This document shows positions 7,398 through 15,584 of a stretch of DNA of 28,208 nucleotides, piece by piece (position 1 is the first letter of the stretch; each line of letters begins with the position of its first letter). This stretch comes from Planctomycetia bacterium. Its GTDB lineage: Bacteria > Planctomycetota > Phycisphaerae > Phycisphaerales > SM1A02. Under the pieces are notes generated by a model. It did not search any database. It saw only the letters and a list, made by a program, of their open reading frames with translations, and had not been told where the DNA came from. The DNA is taken from the NCBI GenBank assembly GCA_005799475.1, contig SYGQ01000037.1, positions 1-28,208 on the forward strand, given 5' to 3'. The translations under genes and the position numbers were made by a program.

Positions 7398-8477
7398 TCA
7401 GCGAATCTGGACCTGCCCACTCCCCTTGGCGACGCAGCCGATGATGGCCGCGCGCTCGCCCGCGTTCGTGAGCACCCTGAGCGCGGTCTTCGCGTGCTCG
7501 GGCCTGACGACCACGGTGTATCCGATGCCCATGTTGAACACGCGAAACATCTCCTCGCGTGACACGCGACCGTGCGAAGCGAGGAACGGGAAGATCGCTG
7601 GCGGTGTCCAGGCGGACGAGTCAATCAGCGCGTCGAGTTTCTCCGGCAGGGAGCGGCAGACATTCCCGGGGAGCCCCCCGCCGGTGATGTGCGCCATCCC
7701 AGAAACTGCCTTCGACTTCGCTGTCGCCTCGACGAGCCTCACGATCGACTTCGCATAGATGCGTGTGGGTTCGAGCAGGATGTCGCCCAGCTTGCGCGCG
7801 CCGAGCCCCGCGTACTTGCGGCCGAGGTCGAGCTTGGCGTCCTTCACGATCCGGCGGACCAACGAGTAGCCGTTGGAGTGCACCCCTGAACTTGCGAGGC
7901 CGATGATGAGATCGCCCTTCTTCACGCGCGAGCCATCGATGATCGCGCCGAGTTCGACGACACCCACGCAGAACCCGGCGATGTCGAAGTCGCCGGGCTT
8001 GTAGATGTCGGGCATCTCTGCGCACTCGCCGCCGATGAGCGCGCAGCCGGCAAGTTCGCAACCGCGCGCCACCCCCTCGATCATGGCCGCCGTCTCCTTT
8101 GGCTTGAGGCGCGAGAGGCCGAGGTAGTCAAGGAAGAAGAGCGGTTCTGCCCCCTGCACGATGAGGTCGTTGACATTCATCGCCACGCAGTCGATCCCAA
8201 CCGTGTCGTACACGCGCCGCTGCGCCGCGAGGAGCACCTTCGTCCCCACCCCGTCAGTGCACGCCACGAGCACGGGCTTCTTGTAGTTGCGCTTGAACAG
8301 TCGGGTGTTCGTGTCGAGTCGGAAGAGCGCGGCGAACGCCCCGTGGCGACCCATCACGCGCGGACTCATGGTGCGCGCAAGAACAGGCTTGATGAGTTCG
8401 ACGACTTCGTCGCCCGCGTCGATATCCACACCCGAGTCGCGGTAGGTCAGCCCCTTGGCAATGGTCGCGGCGGTCAT
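7398..8477 (-). CDS. purM: Phosphoribosylformylglycinamidine cyclo-ligase (AIR synthetase)
   Basis: This enzyme catalyses the fifth step of purine synthesis, closing FGAM to AIR with ATP. At 359 residues it matches the family. Visible signatures are LTYRDSGVDIDAGDE near the N-terminus, ACTDGVGTK (nucleotide binding), DCVAMNVNDLIVQGAEPLFF, GGECAEMPDIY, GLASSGVHSNGYSLVR and HITGGGLPGNVCR. The ATG 8477 start gives the usual N-terminus; an in-frame GTG at 8492 would add five residues but overlaps the -10-like TGTAAT. It is convergent with arfB (17 nt between stops) and divergent from sucD (49 nt). No other pur gene is nearby, so the pathway genes are dispersed in this genome. Confidence 0.96.
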   Translation of the reverse strand: MTAATIAKGLTYRDSGVDIDAGDEVVELIKPVLARTMSPRVMGRHGAFAALFRLDTNTRLFKRNYKKPVLVACTDGVGTKVLLAAQRRVYDTVGIDCVAMNVNDLIVQGAEPLFFLDYLGLSRLKPKETAAMIEGVARGCELAGCALIGGECAEMPDIYKPGDFDIAGFCVGVVELGAIIDGSRVKKGDLIIGLASSGVHSNGYSLVRRIVKDAKLDLGRKYAGLGARKLGDILLEPTRIYAKSIVRLVEATAKSKAVSGMAHITGGGLPGNVCRSLPEKLDALIDSSAWTPPAIFPFLASHGRVSREEMFRVFNMGIGYTVVVRPEHAKTALRVLTNAGERAAIIGCVAKGSGQVQIR

Positions 8478-8483
8478 TCGGCC

Positions 8484-8489
8484 ATTACA
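8484..8489 (-). promoter_or_regulatory. -10-like hexamer TGTAAT for purM
   Basis: TGTAAT (5 of 6 to TATAAT) on the minus strand ends 6 nt before ATG 8477. No SD sequence is present. Confidence 0.45.
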
Positions 8490-8511
8490 CACGATCCGCG
8501 GCCTCCGCGGT

Positions 8512-8517
8512 TATCCT
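8512..8517 (+). promoter_or_regulatory. -10-like hexamer TATCCT for sucD
   Basis: TATCCT ends 9 nt before ATG 8527. No SD sequence is present. Confidence 0.35.
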
Positions 8518-8526
8518 TCTCGACCC

Positions 8527-9480
8527 ATGTCCATCCTGATCGACGGATCCACTCGGGTGATTTGCCAAGGCATCACGGGCGCGGCGGGCGCCTTCCATAC
8601 CAAGGGGTGCCTTGAGTACGGAACAAAACTGGTCGGCGGCACAACGCCAGGAAAGGGCGGCCAGCGCGACTCGAACGGACTTCCGGTCTTCGAGACCGTT
8701 CACGAGGCTGTGAAGGCAACTGGCGCTGAGGCGTCGATGATCTTCGTCCCTCCGCCGTATGCAGGCGATGCGATCATCGAGGCCGCCGACGCTGGCATCT
8801 CCACCATCTGCGCCATCACCGAGGGGATTCCGGTGCAAGACATGATCCGAGTGAAGGCGATTCTCGCCCGGTACCCGCGCACAATCCTCATTGGCCCCAA
8901 CTGTCCGGGCGTGATCACCCCGGGGCGCCGTGTGCGCGACGGCGTCTTCGAAGGAGGATGCAAGATCGGCATCATGCCCGGCTACATCCACCTCCACCGA
9001 GTGGACGCGCCGAGCACGAACGCTGTCGGCATCGTCAGCCGCTCGGGAACGCTTACCTACGAGGCCGTCTGGCAGTGCTCGGCGCGCGGCATCGGGCAGT
9101 CGACCTGTGTCGGGATCGGTGGCGACCCGGTCAAGGGCCTCGACTTCATTGGCGTCGTGGAAATGTTCGCGGCCGACCCAGAGACGAGTGCAATCGTGAT
9201 GATCGGCGAGATCGGCGGGACGGCGGAGGTGGACGCCGGTCGGTGGATTCGCGCCCATTCTCGCAAGCCTGTCATCGCATTCATTGCCGGCAGAACCGCA
9301 CCCCCGGGGCGGCGGATGGGCCACGCTGGGGCGATCATCGCCGGCAAGGATGACACCGCGCAGTCGAAGATCGAAGCGCTCGAAGCGTGCGGCGTGCTCG
9401 TCGCGCGCAGCCCCGCAGACATTGGCGCGTTGACGGCGAAAGCGCTGGGCGTTGACGCCGCCGTCGTCGGAGCGGCGTGA
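8527..9480 (+). CDS. sucD: Succinate--CoA ligase, alpha subunit, with two insertions
   Basis: The TCA-cycle subunit that binds CoA and carries the phospho-His; it couples succinyl-CoA cleavage to NTP formation. Signatures: ICQGITGAAG and LVGGTTPGKGG (CoA loop), IGPNCPGVITPG, GIVSRSGTLTYEAV, CVGIGGDPVKG, and GRRMGHAGAIIAG with the phosphorylated His. The protein has 317 residues against about 290 usually. The excess comes largely from two insertions between ITPG and GIVSRSG: about 10 residues (RRVRDGVFEGG where E. coli has a single Glu before CKIGI) and about 7 residues (LHRVDAPSTNA after PGYIH). The beta-subunit gene sucC, its usual neighbour, is not in the window. ATG 8527 gives the canonical MSILIDG start. 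Confidence 0.95.
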   Translation: MSILIDGSTRVICQGITGAAGAFHTKGCLEYGTKLVGGTTPGKGGQRDSNGLPVFETVHEAVKATGAEASMIFVPPPYAGDAIIEAADAGISTICAITEGIPVQDMIRVKAILARYPRTILIGPNCPGVITPGRRVRDGVFEGGCKIGIMPGYIHLHRVDAPSTNAVGIVSRSGTLTYEAVWQCSARGIGQSTCVGIGGDPVKGLDFIGVVEMFAADPETSAIVMIGEIGGTAEVDAGRWIRAHSRKPVIAFIAGRTAPPGRRMGHAGAIIAGKDDTAQSKIEALEACGVLVARSPADIGALTAKALGVDAAVVGAA

Positions 9481-9488
9481 GTCTCCGC

Positions 9489-9494
9489 TATCTT
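9489..9494 (+). promoter_or_regulatory. -10-like hexamer TATCTT for the SGNH hydrolase gene
   Basis: TATCTT ends 6 nt before ATG 9501. The identical hexamer and spacing precede ATG 12430 on the other strand. This supports ATG 9501 over GTG 9477. Confidence 0.4.
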
Positions 9495-9500
9495 GGAAGG

Positions 9501-10433
9501 ATGTCCACGGTTCGCACCACGATCGCAGTGGTTGCCTCGCTCGCGTGCGTGCTCGGCGCTTTCGCCGGCGAGCCAACGGCGGCACCCCACACGGAAAAGG
9601 GTCACCTCTACGACCGCGTTGCTGTCATCGGTGCCAGCGCGTCCGACGGGTTTGGCGTCGTCGTCAAGGAAGCACCCGGACCCGAGGGAGCACCCCGCGC
9701 GGCCGAGCACTTGAATCTCGCGAAGATTCTGCGCCATGCGGCGCCCAAATCGGAGGGCGCTCCAGTCATCCACCACTACGCGAGCGGGTTTTTCTTCGCG
9801 AGTCCTGGCACCGTCGGACGAGGTGAGATTGACCGCGCGCTCAAGGCCCACCCAACGCTGGTGATCGCTCTCGACTACCTCTTCTGGTGGGTGTATGGCA
9901 CCGTCGACGCCTCGGGTGAACCCATGCGCGACGAGGCCGCGCGCGTGGCCAACCTCGAATCGGGACTGGCGCAGCTCGATCGCGTTCTCGCTGATGGCAT
10001 TCCGGTCGTTGTCGGTGATCTTCCGAACATGCGCGACGCCACCGGAAGGGTGCTGTCGAAGGCGCAGGTGCCCACCGCTGAAACGCTCGCAACGGTCAAC
10101 GCGCGCATTGCGGAGTGGGTTGGCTCGCGCCCGGGAGCACGGCTCTTTCCGCTCGCGTCGCTCCACCAGGCCCTCAAGCGCGGCGAGAGGATTGTCCTCG
10201 CCGGCGAAACATGGGACCCCGCCAAGTGGGGTCGATTCGTGCAGTCGGACGAACTTCACCCAACCTTCGCCGGCGCCGTCGCGATCGCTTCGGGAATCGC
10301 CGAGCGAGCACGGGAGTTCGACCCTGAGTCACCAACGCCGTGGCGATTCGACCCCGATGCGATCCGCACCACCGCGCTTCAGCAGGCTCGTGAGAAGCCC
10401 GGGGCTTCAGAGCCTCAGCGAATCGCGCCGTAG
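9501..10433 (+). CDS. Exported SGNH/GDSL-type hydrolase
   Basis: A secreted esterase/lipase-like protein of 310 residues. A signal peptide covers residues 1-22 (core IAVVASLACVLGAFA). Block I is VIGASASDGFGV, a GDS-type motif with Ala in place of Asp; the likely nucleophile is Ser46. Block V is SDELHPTFAG with D250 and H253, the catalytic Asp-x-x-His. GDLPNM resembles the strand before block III. The substrate is unknown. The start is ambiguous: GTG 9477 overlaps the sucD stop by 4 nt and has GGAG 4 nt upstream, whereas ATG 9501 gives a clean signal peptide and has TATCTT 6 nt before it. I prefer 9501. The 3' end overlaps the convergent gene by 19 bp. Confidence 0.75.
   Translation: MSTVRTTIAVVASLACVLGAFAGEPTAAPHTEKGHLYDRVAVIGASASDGFGVVVKEAPGPEGAPRAAEHLNLAKILRHAAPKSEGAPVIHHYASGFFFASPGTVGRGEIDRALKAHPTLVIALDYLFWWVYGTVDASGEPMRDEAARVANLESGLAQLDRVLADGIPVVVGDLPNMRDATGRVLSKAQVPTAETLATVNARIAEWVGSRPGARLFPLASLHQALKRGERIVLAGETWDPAKWGRFVQSDELHPTFAGAVAIASGIAERAREFDPESPTPWRFDPDAIRTTALQQAREKPGASEPQRIAP
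10394..10408. terminator. Perfect palindromic hairpin at a convergent gene junction
   Basis: GAAGCC (10394-10399) and GGCTTC (10403-10408) form a GC-rich stem with a 3-nt loop, just before the convergent overlap at 10415-10433. Being symmetric, it could serve both strands, but there is no T-run on either side. Confidence 0.3.
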
Positions 10434-12430
10434 ACCTCTCGCACCTTCGTGCGCAGCGGTCCGTCGGGCGTGCGATTGATCCATGGCGCAACGGCCGCGC
10501 GTGCGGCATCTGCCCCCGATACGCGTGCCATCTCGGGGGCGAGCCGACCAAGGTCGACGGCCGGCCGCTCCGCCCGCGCCTGTTCGGCGAACCACGAGAG
10601 GAGCGCCGCATCCTTGCAGCCACCAAAGAGCGGCGTCCATAGTTGCCAGAGTTGATCTTGCTCGATGGGGGTTGGCGTGTCGAGTGCGCGATACGCAGCG
10701 ACGAAGTCTTCGGCTCGGCGCGCCCGAAAGAGCGCACCCAGTGCGGCGCGTGCGCATGCGCTCGCGTGCGCGGGCCCCTTCTGCGACGCGAGCGTCCACA
10801 CTTGCACCGCGAGCGCATCGTCACCCGAGACCACAAGGTCGCCGAGAGCGCGCGCAAAATCTACCGGCGCGCCTGATGACTTTGCTGCCACGAGCGCCTC
10901 CCGTGCGAGCGCCTTCACATCTCGCTCGTGGCGTGCCGCATCAAGGGGAGGCGCCGCCGCGCGCTGTGGAAGCGGCTGCGCGGGCGGGATCGTCACCATG
11001 AGCGGGTCGCCCAGTGTTGTCACTCGCCAGGTGGCGTCGTTGGGTCCTTCGCCCCATCGCGCGGCAACAAGAAACGGGACATAGTTCGCCAGTCGCTGCG
11101 ACATGATGACCGGCGGCACGAACGCGAGCAGGAACGGTTCGAAGACGCTGCCCGCGTAGGCGTACGCGCCGTGCTCGAGCCAGCGACCGCCGACGGTCGA
11201 GCGCGCCCCAGGGCTCGTCAGACTCCATGAATGGATGAGGTGCAGCGCCATCGGACGATTCGGGATCGCCACATCCTCGGGATAGCACAAGCCGCTCGGA
11301 AACATCTCGAAGAAGTCCATGTTCCCCTTCGTGTTCATCAGGAGGACATCGCTGGGAAAACCGCCCATCAGCATGTTGCCCCATGCCACCGAAGTGGCCT
11401 GCATCTGCGTGAACGGCTCGACCGCGAACCCGGCCTGCGCGAGCATCGGCGTCGCTTCGGTGAAGGCGTACTTCGTCCAGTCGCCTGTCGCAGGGTAGGT
11501 GTCAATCTCCCAGATGCTCTTGGGTGAGAGGAACAGACTCGACATCGCAACGAATGCGCCGCGCGCCTCGCTGCCGAAGATCCATCCTGCGATGGCCCAG
11601 CGCAACCCATCGTCGTTTCGGCACAGCGCGTCGGTCACCGCGACCGGCTCGCCCGACTTGACAGGGGCGCCGCGCGGCGGCGACCACTTCGTCGAGTTGG
11701 TCACGACAGCCTTGACCGCGACCGTGCGAGCGATCGTCACCGCATCGATCGCGTCGCCCAGTGAGGAGTACGGGAGCGTCGTCACCTTGGCCGCGTCCTC
11801 GACGGCATTCGAGAGCGCCGTCATCTGCTCCAACGAAAGCGTTGCGTCCTGATTGCCGTAGTCGCCATCAAGCCAGAGGAGCGCCTGGCCGTGCCCCGCG
11901 GCGAGCGCGACCCCAGCGGTCCACGACGGATCATCGACGCTCGTCAACACGAGACCCGTTGGCTCGAACTTGACGGCGGCGAAGGCCTGGGCGGGCGTTT
12001 CTGGTTGGACTTCACTCCCGGGCACCGTCCACGCGCGAGCGACCGCACGCCGCAACGCCGCGCGCCGCGCCTCGGGATCAGCGGGAAGCGCCGACGCCGC
12101 GTCGCGTCTCACAACACGCGCGGGAGCGAACGCGCGAATGAACATCGGCGCCAGAAAGTCATCCTCGATGAGGACGGGCCACCGTGCGCGCAACGACCAG
12201 CGCGAGATCTCGTCGAGGTAGGTCGCCGCATCCGGGACGAGCACGACCTGATCGACCACCGGAAGGCGCATCCGCACCTGCATCGATCGGATGCCCATCT
12301 GCATCGGCCACGGAATCTCGACTTTGGGCGCTTCCGCCTCCGCCACAGTGCGCGTCAACGGCGAGTCTTGCGGCGACACCCCCAACAAAGTCGCGACGAG
12401 GATCATCAACATTGCGGCCGAAGCACTCAT
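10415..12430 (-). CDS. Secreted protein of unknown function, C25/TIGR03790-like middle region
   Basis: A 671-residue protein with a signal peptide (MSASAAMLMILVATLLGV) that I cannot assign to a named family. The first third contains VVLVPDAATYLDEISRWSLR, RWPVLIEDD and FIRAFAPARVVRR, loosely like the alternating pattern of cell-wall-binding repeat 2 domains. The middle (about residues 300-480) contains SWSLTSPGARSTVGGRWLEH, YAYAGSVFEPF and TLGDPLMV; this order resembles the C-terminal half of TIGR03790/gingipain-like (C25) proteins, where a G-A-x-A-x-x-G-x-V-x-E-P segment is followed by a GDP motif. The catalytic Cys expected of an active C25 peptidase is not evident, so it may be a non-catalytic relative. 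The last 170 residues are Ala-rich and helical. ATG 12430 is supported by the signal peptide. Confidence 0.7.
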   Translation of the reverse strand: MSASAAMLMILVATLLGVSPQDSPLTRTVAEAEAPKVEIPWPMQMGIRSMQVRMRLPVVDQVVLVPDAATYLDEISRWSLRARWPVLIEDDFLAPMFIRAFAPARVVRRDAASALPADPEARRAALRRAVARAWTVPGSEVQPETPAQAFAAVKFEPTGLVLTSVDDPSWTAGVALAAGHGQALLWLDGDYGNQDATLSLEQMTALSNAVEDAAKVTTLPYSSLGDAIDAVTIARTVAVKAVVTNSTKWSPPRGAPVKSGEPVAVTDALCRNDDGLRWAIAGWIFGSEARGAFVAMSSLFLSPKSIWEIDTYPATGDWTKYAFTEATPMLAQAGFAVEPFTQMQATSVAWGNMLMGGFPSDVLLMNTKGNMDFFEMFPSGLCYPEDVAIPNRPMALHLIHSWSLTSPGARSTVGGRWLEHGAYAYAGSVFEPFLLAFVPPVIMSQRLANYVPFLVAARWGEGPNDATWRVTTLGDPLMVTIPPAQPLPQRAAAPPLDAARHERDVKALAREALVAAKSSGAPVDFARALGDLVVSGDDALAVQVWTLASQKGPAHASACARAALGALFRARRAEDFVAAYRALDTPTPIEQDQLWQLWTPLFGGCKDAALLSWFAEQARAERPAVDLGRLAPEMARVSGADAARAAVAPWINRTPDGPLRTKVREVYGAIR

Positions 12431-12436
12431 GCGCGA

Positions 12437-12442
12437 AAGATA
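12437..12442 (-). promoter_or_regulatory. -10-like hexamer TATCTT for the secreted unknown protein gene
   Basis: On the minus strand TATCTT ends 6 nt before ATG 12430. It lies in the 73-nt gap after glpD, so this gene can be transcribed separately. Confidence 0.4.
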
Positions 12443-12503
12443 GGCGGTCGCCGATTCACGCGGCACCGCAGGCCGTCTCTCGCGAGCAACATGAACCCCG
12501 CAG

Positions 12504-14093
12504 TCACCCCGCGCCGAGGAGGTAACCCGCCGCCAGCGCGACGAACTCATCGGCGCTCGCGCGCGCCTGAGCAGCGCTCCATCCGAGTTCGCCCGCCATG
12601 ACCTCGGCCACCCTTGGCGCACACTCACGCGCCGCGCGAGCGTCAAGCAGCAGCGCGCGCGTCCGGCGTGCCAGCACATCCTCCACGCTGCGCGCCATCT
12701 CGAAGCGCGAGGAGTACGCCGCAATTCCCAATGGGTAGGGCAGTCGCGGATGCATGAGCCCCCCCCACGACGCACGCTCGGCGCACACCCGCTTGACTTC
12801 GGCCGCGCGCGACCCGTGCCCTCTTGCCCAGTCTTCCTTCGGCATCGACGAATCTTCTCGCGCGAGATACCCGCTGATCCGCAACGATTCGGTGACGCAC
12901 GGCCGATCGACGAGCCCCCCAACCTCAATGATCCGAGTCAGCGTGTCTTCGGCCATGCGGCGATAGGTCGTCCACTTGCCGCCGACGATCGAGACGAGCC
13001 CGCCAGGACTCACGACGACCTTGTGTGATCTTGAAATCTTCTTTGTGGGTCCGCCGATGCCGCCTTCATGGACGAGCGGACGCATGCCGGCGAAGACCGA
13101 CAGCACATGTTCGCGCGTGGGGTCTCGCTCGAGATATCGCGAAGCATTGCGGAGAATGAACTCGACTTCGTCGGGCAGTGCGCGCGGCTCCAGTGCCGAC
13201 TTCGGCATCGGCGTGTCCGTCGTCCCAACCATCACGCGACCATGCCACGGGATGACGAAGAGCACCCGGCCATCGTCGGTGTGCGGCACCATGATTGCGC
13301 GATCGCTGGGCTGAAACTCGCGCGGCAGCACAAGGTGAACCCCCTGCGCCGGTTCAATGATGGCCGTGGCGGCGGCATCGTCCATCGCACGCACCTCGTC
13401 GGCGAAGATCCCACAGGCATTCACAACAACGCGTGCGGTGATTTCGATCGCGCGGCCTGACTCGGTATCACGCACCGTTGCGCCCGTCAATGCACCTGAT
13501 GGACTGCGACTGAGTGCCGTCACCTGAGCGCGATTGAGAACGACGGCACCATGTTCGGCCGCGGTCAGAGCGAGTGCGAGCGCCATCCGGGCATCGTCGA
13601 ACTGGCCATCGTGGTACTCGATACTGCCGAGCAGTCCATCGCGCGCCACATTTGGGATCGCCGCGATCGTGTCGTCCACGGAGAGCATGCGGCTCGGCGC
13701 AAGATTGCGCTTGCCCGCGAGGAAGTCGTACAGCTTGAGCCCCGCGCCGTAGAACGGACCCTCCCACCAGGTGTACCTCGGCACGATGAACGCCAGGTCG
13801 TGCACGATGTGCGGCGCGTTCTCGTGCATCCGCCCGCGCTCGTGGAGTGCCTCCGTCACGAGCCCGAGGTCGAGTTGCTCGAGGTAGCGCACCCCGCCGT
13901 GCACGAGTTTCGTGCTTCGACTCGAAGTGCCTTTGGCGAAATCGTGGGCCTCGACGAGGCAGGTCGAGTACCCGCGCGACGCCGCATCGACGGCGACACC
14001 CAAGCCAGTCGCCCCGCCTCCGACAACGAGCACATCGAATGATGCCCCATCAGTCCTTGCCAGCATTGACGCTCGAGTGAACAAGCCGTTCAT
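12504..14093 (-). CDS. glpD: Glycerol-3-phosphate dehydrogenase (FAD-dependent)
   Basis: Oxidises sn-glycerol 3-phosphate to dihydroxyacetone phosphate and passes electrons via FAD to the quinone pool, at the membrane. The 529-residue length matches the GlpD family. The FAD-binding loop VLVVGGGATGLGVAVDAASR lies at residues 21-40. GTSSRSTKLVHGGVRYLEQ is the signature GlpD segment; VVNACGIFAD, PWHGRVMVGTTDTP and SIVGGKWTTYRRMAED follow in the usual order. The C-terminal cap domain carries Ala/Arg-rich helices. The ATG (14093-14091) overlaps the glpK TGA in an ATGA arrangement, so translation is probably coupled. The frame is open further upstream, but that stretch is antisense or out of frame within glpK. 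Confidence 0.96.
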   Translation of the reverse strand: MNGLFTRASMLARTDGASFDVLVVGGGATGLGVAVDAASRGYSTCLVEAHDFAKGTSSRSTKLVHGGVRYLEQLDLGLVTEALHERGRMHENAPHIVHDLAFIVPRYTWWEGPFYGAGLKLYDFLAGKRNLAPSRMLSVDDTIAAIPNVARDGLLGSIEYHDGQFDDARMALALALTAAEHGAVVLNRAQVTALSRSPSGALTGATVRDTESGRAIEITARVVVNACGIFADEVRAMDDAAATAIIEPAQGVHLVLPREFQPSDRAIMVPHTDDGRVLFVIPWHGRVMVGTTDTPMPKSALEPRALPDEVEFILRNASRYLERDPTREHVLSVFAGMRPLVHEGGIGGPTKKISRSHKVVVSPGGLVSIVGGKWTTYRRMAEDTLTRIIEVGGLVDRPCVTESLRISGYLAREDSSMPKEDWARGHGSRAAEVKRVCAERASWGGLMHPRLPYPLGIAAYSSRFEMARSVEDVLARRTRALLLDARAARECAPRVAEVMAGELGWSAAQARASADEFVALAAGYLLGAG

Positions 14094-15574
14094 GATGCCG
14101 TATCCCAACCCTTGGATCGTTCGAGCGCCTTCGACCACCGCTCCCGCGCCGCGCAACGCGCTGCCTCGCCGAGCGTGGGCTCGAAGCGGCGGTCGACACG
14201 CCTGAATCCCTGCACGCTCTCGGTGTCTCGCCACACGCCCGTGGCAATCCCCGCGAGGTACGCCGCGCCGAGCGCTGTGGACTCCAGCGCGCACGGTCGT
14301 TCGATCACCGCGCCGAGAAGATCCGCCTGGATCTGCATGAGCAAGTCGCTCGCGCAGGCGCCGCCGTCGACGCGGATCGCCGTCGACGACGCGCCACCCA
14401 TCGCCTCGACGACATCCACGACTTGCATCGCGATCCCCTCGAGCGTCGCCCGCGCAATGTGCGCCGTCGTCGAGCCACGCGTGAGCCCAAAGATCGCCCC
14501 ACGCGCGGTGGGGTCCCAGTGAGGCGCCCCGAGTCCCGTCATCGCCGGCACGACGACAACTCCTGCCGAATCCGTGACCGAACCGGCCAGCGCATTGACT
14601 TCCGGCGCGCCGCGGATGATGCGAAGTCCATCCCGCAACCACTGGATCGCCGCACCGCCCATGAAGACACTCCCCTCGTGCGCATAGACGGTGCGCTCGC
14701 CGCGCAGCCTCCACGCGGCCGTCGTCAGCGCGCCGCGCGGCGCGTGCTTCCGATCGCTTCCGGCGTTGCGTAGGAGAAAGCAACCGGTGCCGTAAGTGAC
14801 CTTGTACTCACCGACCTCGTGCGCGCCCTGCCCGAAGAGTGCCGCCTGTTGGTCACCCACAAGGGCGGCCACCTGAGCGCCGCCCCCGAGACCCTCGACG
14901 ACTGGCGCGATGACACCACTCGTGTCCACGATGGTGGGCAGCAGTTCGCGCGGGATTCGAAACACCTCGAGGAGCCACGGATCCCACTCCAGCGAGTCGA
15001 GGTTCATGAGCATCGTGCGGGACGCGTTGGAAACATCCGTCGCGTGCACCGCGCCACCTGTGAGCTTCCACAAGAGCCACGAGTCGATTGTCCCTGCGGC
15101 GAGTTCGCCGCGCCCCGCGCGCTCGCGTGCCCCCGGCAGGCTGTCGAGCAGCCACGAGAGTTTCGACGCGGAGAAGTACGGATCGAGCGTGAGCCCCGTC
15201 CGCGCCATGATCGCGTCCTCAAGCCCACGCGCGCGTAGTGCGGCCATCGCGGAAGCCGTGCGACGATCCTGCCAAACGATCGCGCGAGCCAGCGGGATTC
15301 CTGTCGCGCGTTCCCACAGCACGATCGTCTCACGCTGGTTGGTGATCCCGATCGCGGCGACGGGCCGTCCGCCGAGACCCGCGACGACCTCTTGAAGCGT
15401 GGCCTTCTGCACCGACCAGATTTCCTCCGGGTCGTGTTCGACCCATCCTGGCGTGGGCATGTGCTGGGTGAATTCGCGCTGTGCCACTGCTGCGATCTGG
15501 CCATCGGCACCAACCGCGAGCGTCCGTGCGCTGCTTGTTCCCTCATCCATGACGAGCACGACCGGATCACTCAT
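14090..15574 (-). CDS. glpK: Glycerol kinase
   Basis: Phosphorylates glycerol to glycerol 3-phosphate with ATP, feeding GlpD. It is a FGGY-family kinase of 494 residues. Signatures: MDEGTSSAR (ATP phosphate loop), GITNQRET, IVWQDRRT, PYFSASKLSWLLD, GTIDSWLLWKLTGG, DVSNASRTMLM, VGDQQAALFGQ, YGTGCFLL and the C-terminal VDGGACASDLLMQIQADLLG / ESTALGAAYLAG. In E. coli the Arg-Glu, Trp, Tyr and Asp of these motifs line the glycerol pocket; the same residues are present. The start is 10 nt downstream of the secreted helical protein gene, and glpD overlaps its end by 4 nt. No glycerol facilitator (glpF) or regulator is adjacent. Confidence 0.96.
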   Translation of the reverse strand: MSDPVVLVMDEGTSSARTLAVGADGQIAAVAQREFTQHMPTPGWVEHDPEEIWSVQKATLQEVVAGLGGRPVAAIGITNQRETIVLWERATGIPLARAIVWQDRRTASAMAALRARGLEDAIMARTGLTLDPYFSASKLSWLLDSLPGARERAGRGELAAGTIDSWLLWKLTGGAVHATDVSNASRTMLMNLDSLEWDPWLLEVFRIPRELLPTIVDTSGVIAPVVEGLGGGAQVAALVGDQQAALFGQGAHEVGEYKVTYGTGCFLLRNAGSDRKHAPRGALTTAAWRLRGERTVYAHEGSVFMGGAAIQWLRDGLRIIRGAPEVNALAGSVTDSAGVVVVPAMTGLGAPHWDPTARGAIFGLTRGSTTAHIARATLEGIAMQVVDVVEAMGGASSTAIRVDGGACASDLLMQIQADLLGAVIERPCALESTALGAAYLAGIATGVWRDTESVQGFRRVDRRFEPTLGEAARCAARERWSKALERSKGWDTAS

Positions 15575-15584
15575 GGGCCGTGTG

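Noticed and set aside
8951..8959. AAGGAGG followed by ATG inside sucD
   Set aside because: A perfect SD-like string in the sucD insertion with an out-of-frame ATG; the resulting reading frame has no recognisable features and sucD is intact through it.
9477..9480. GTGA overlap as the SGNH hydrolase start
   Set aside because: Possible (GGAG 4 nt upstream) but the ATG at 9501 gives a cleaner signal peptide and fits the TATCTT-N6 pattern; kept as an alternative in the gene entry.
14094..14783. 230-residue upstream extension of the glpD frame
   Set aside because: It lies inside glpK in another frame on the same strand and precedes the normal GlpD N-terminus; the ATGA junction is the better start.
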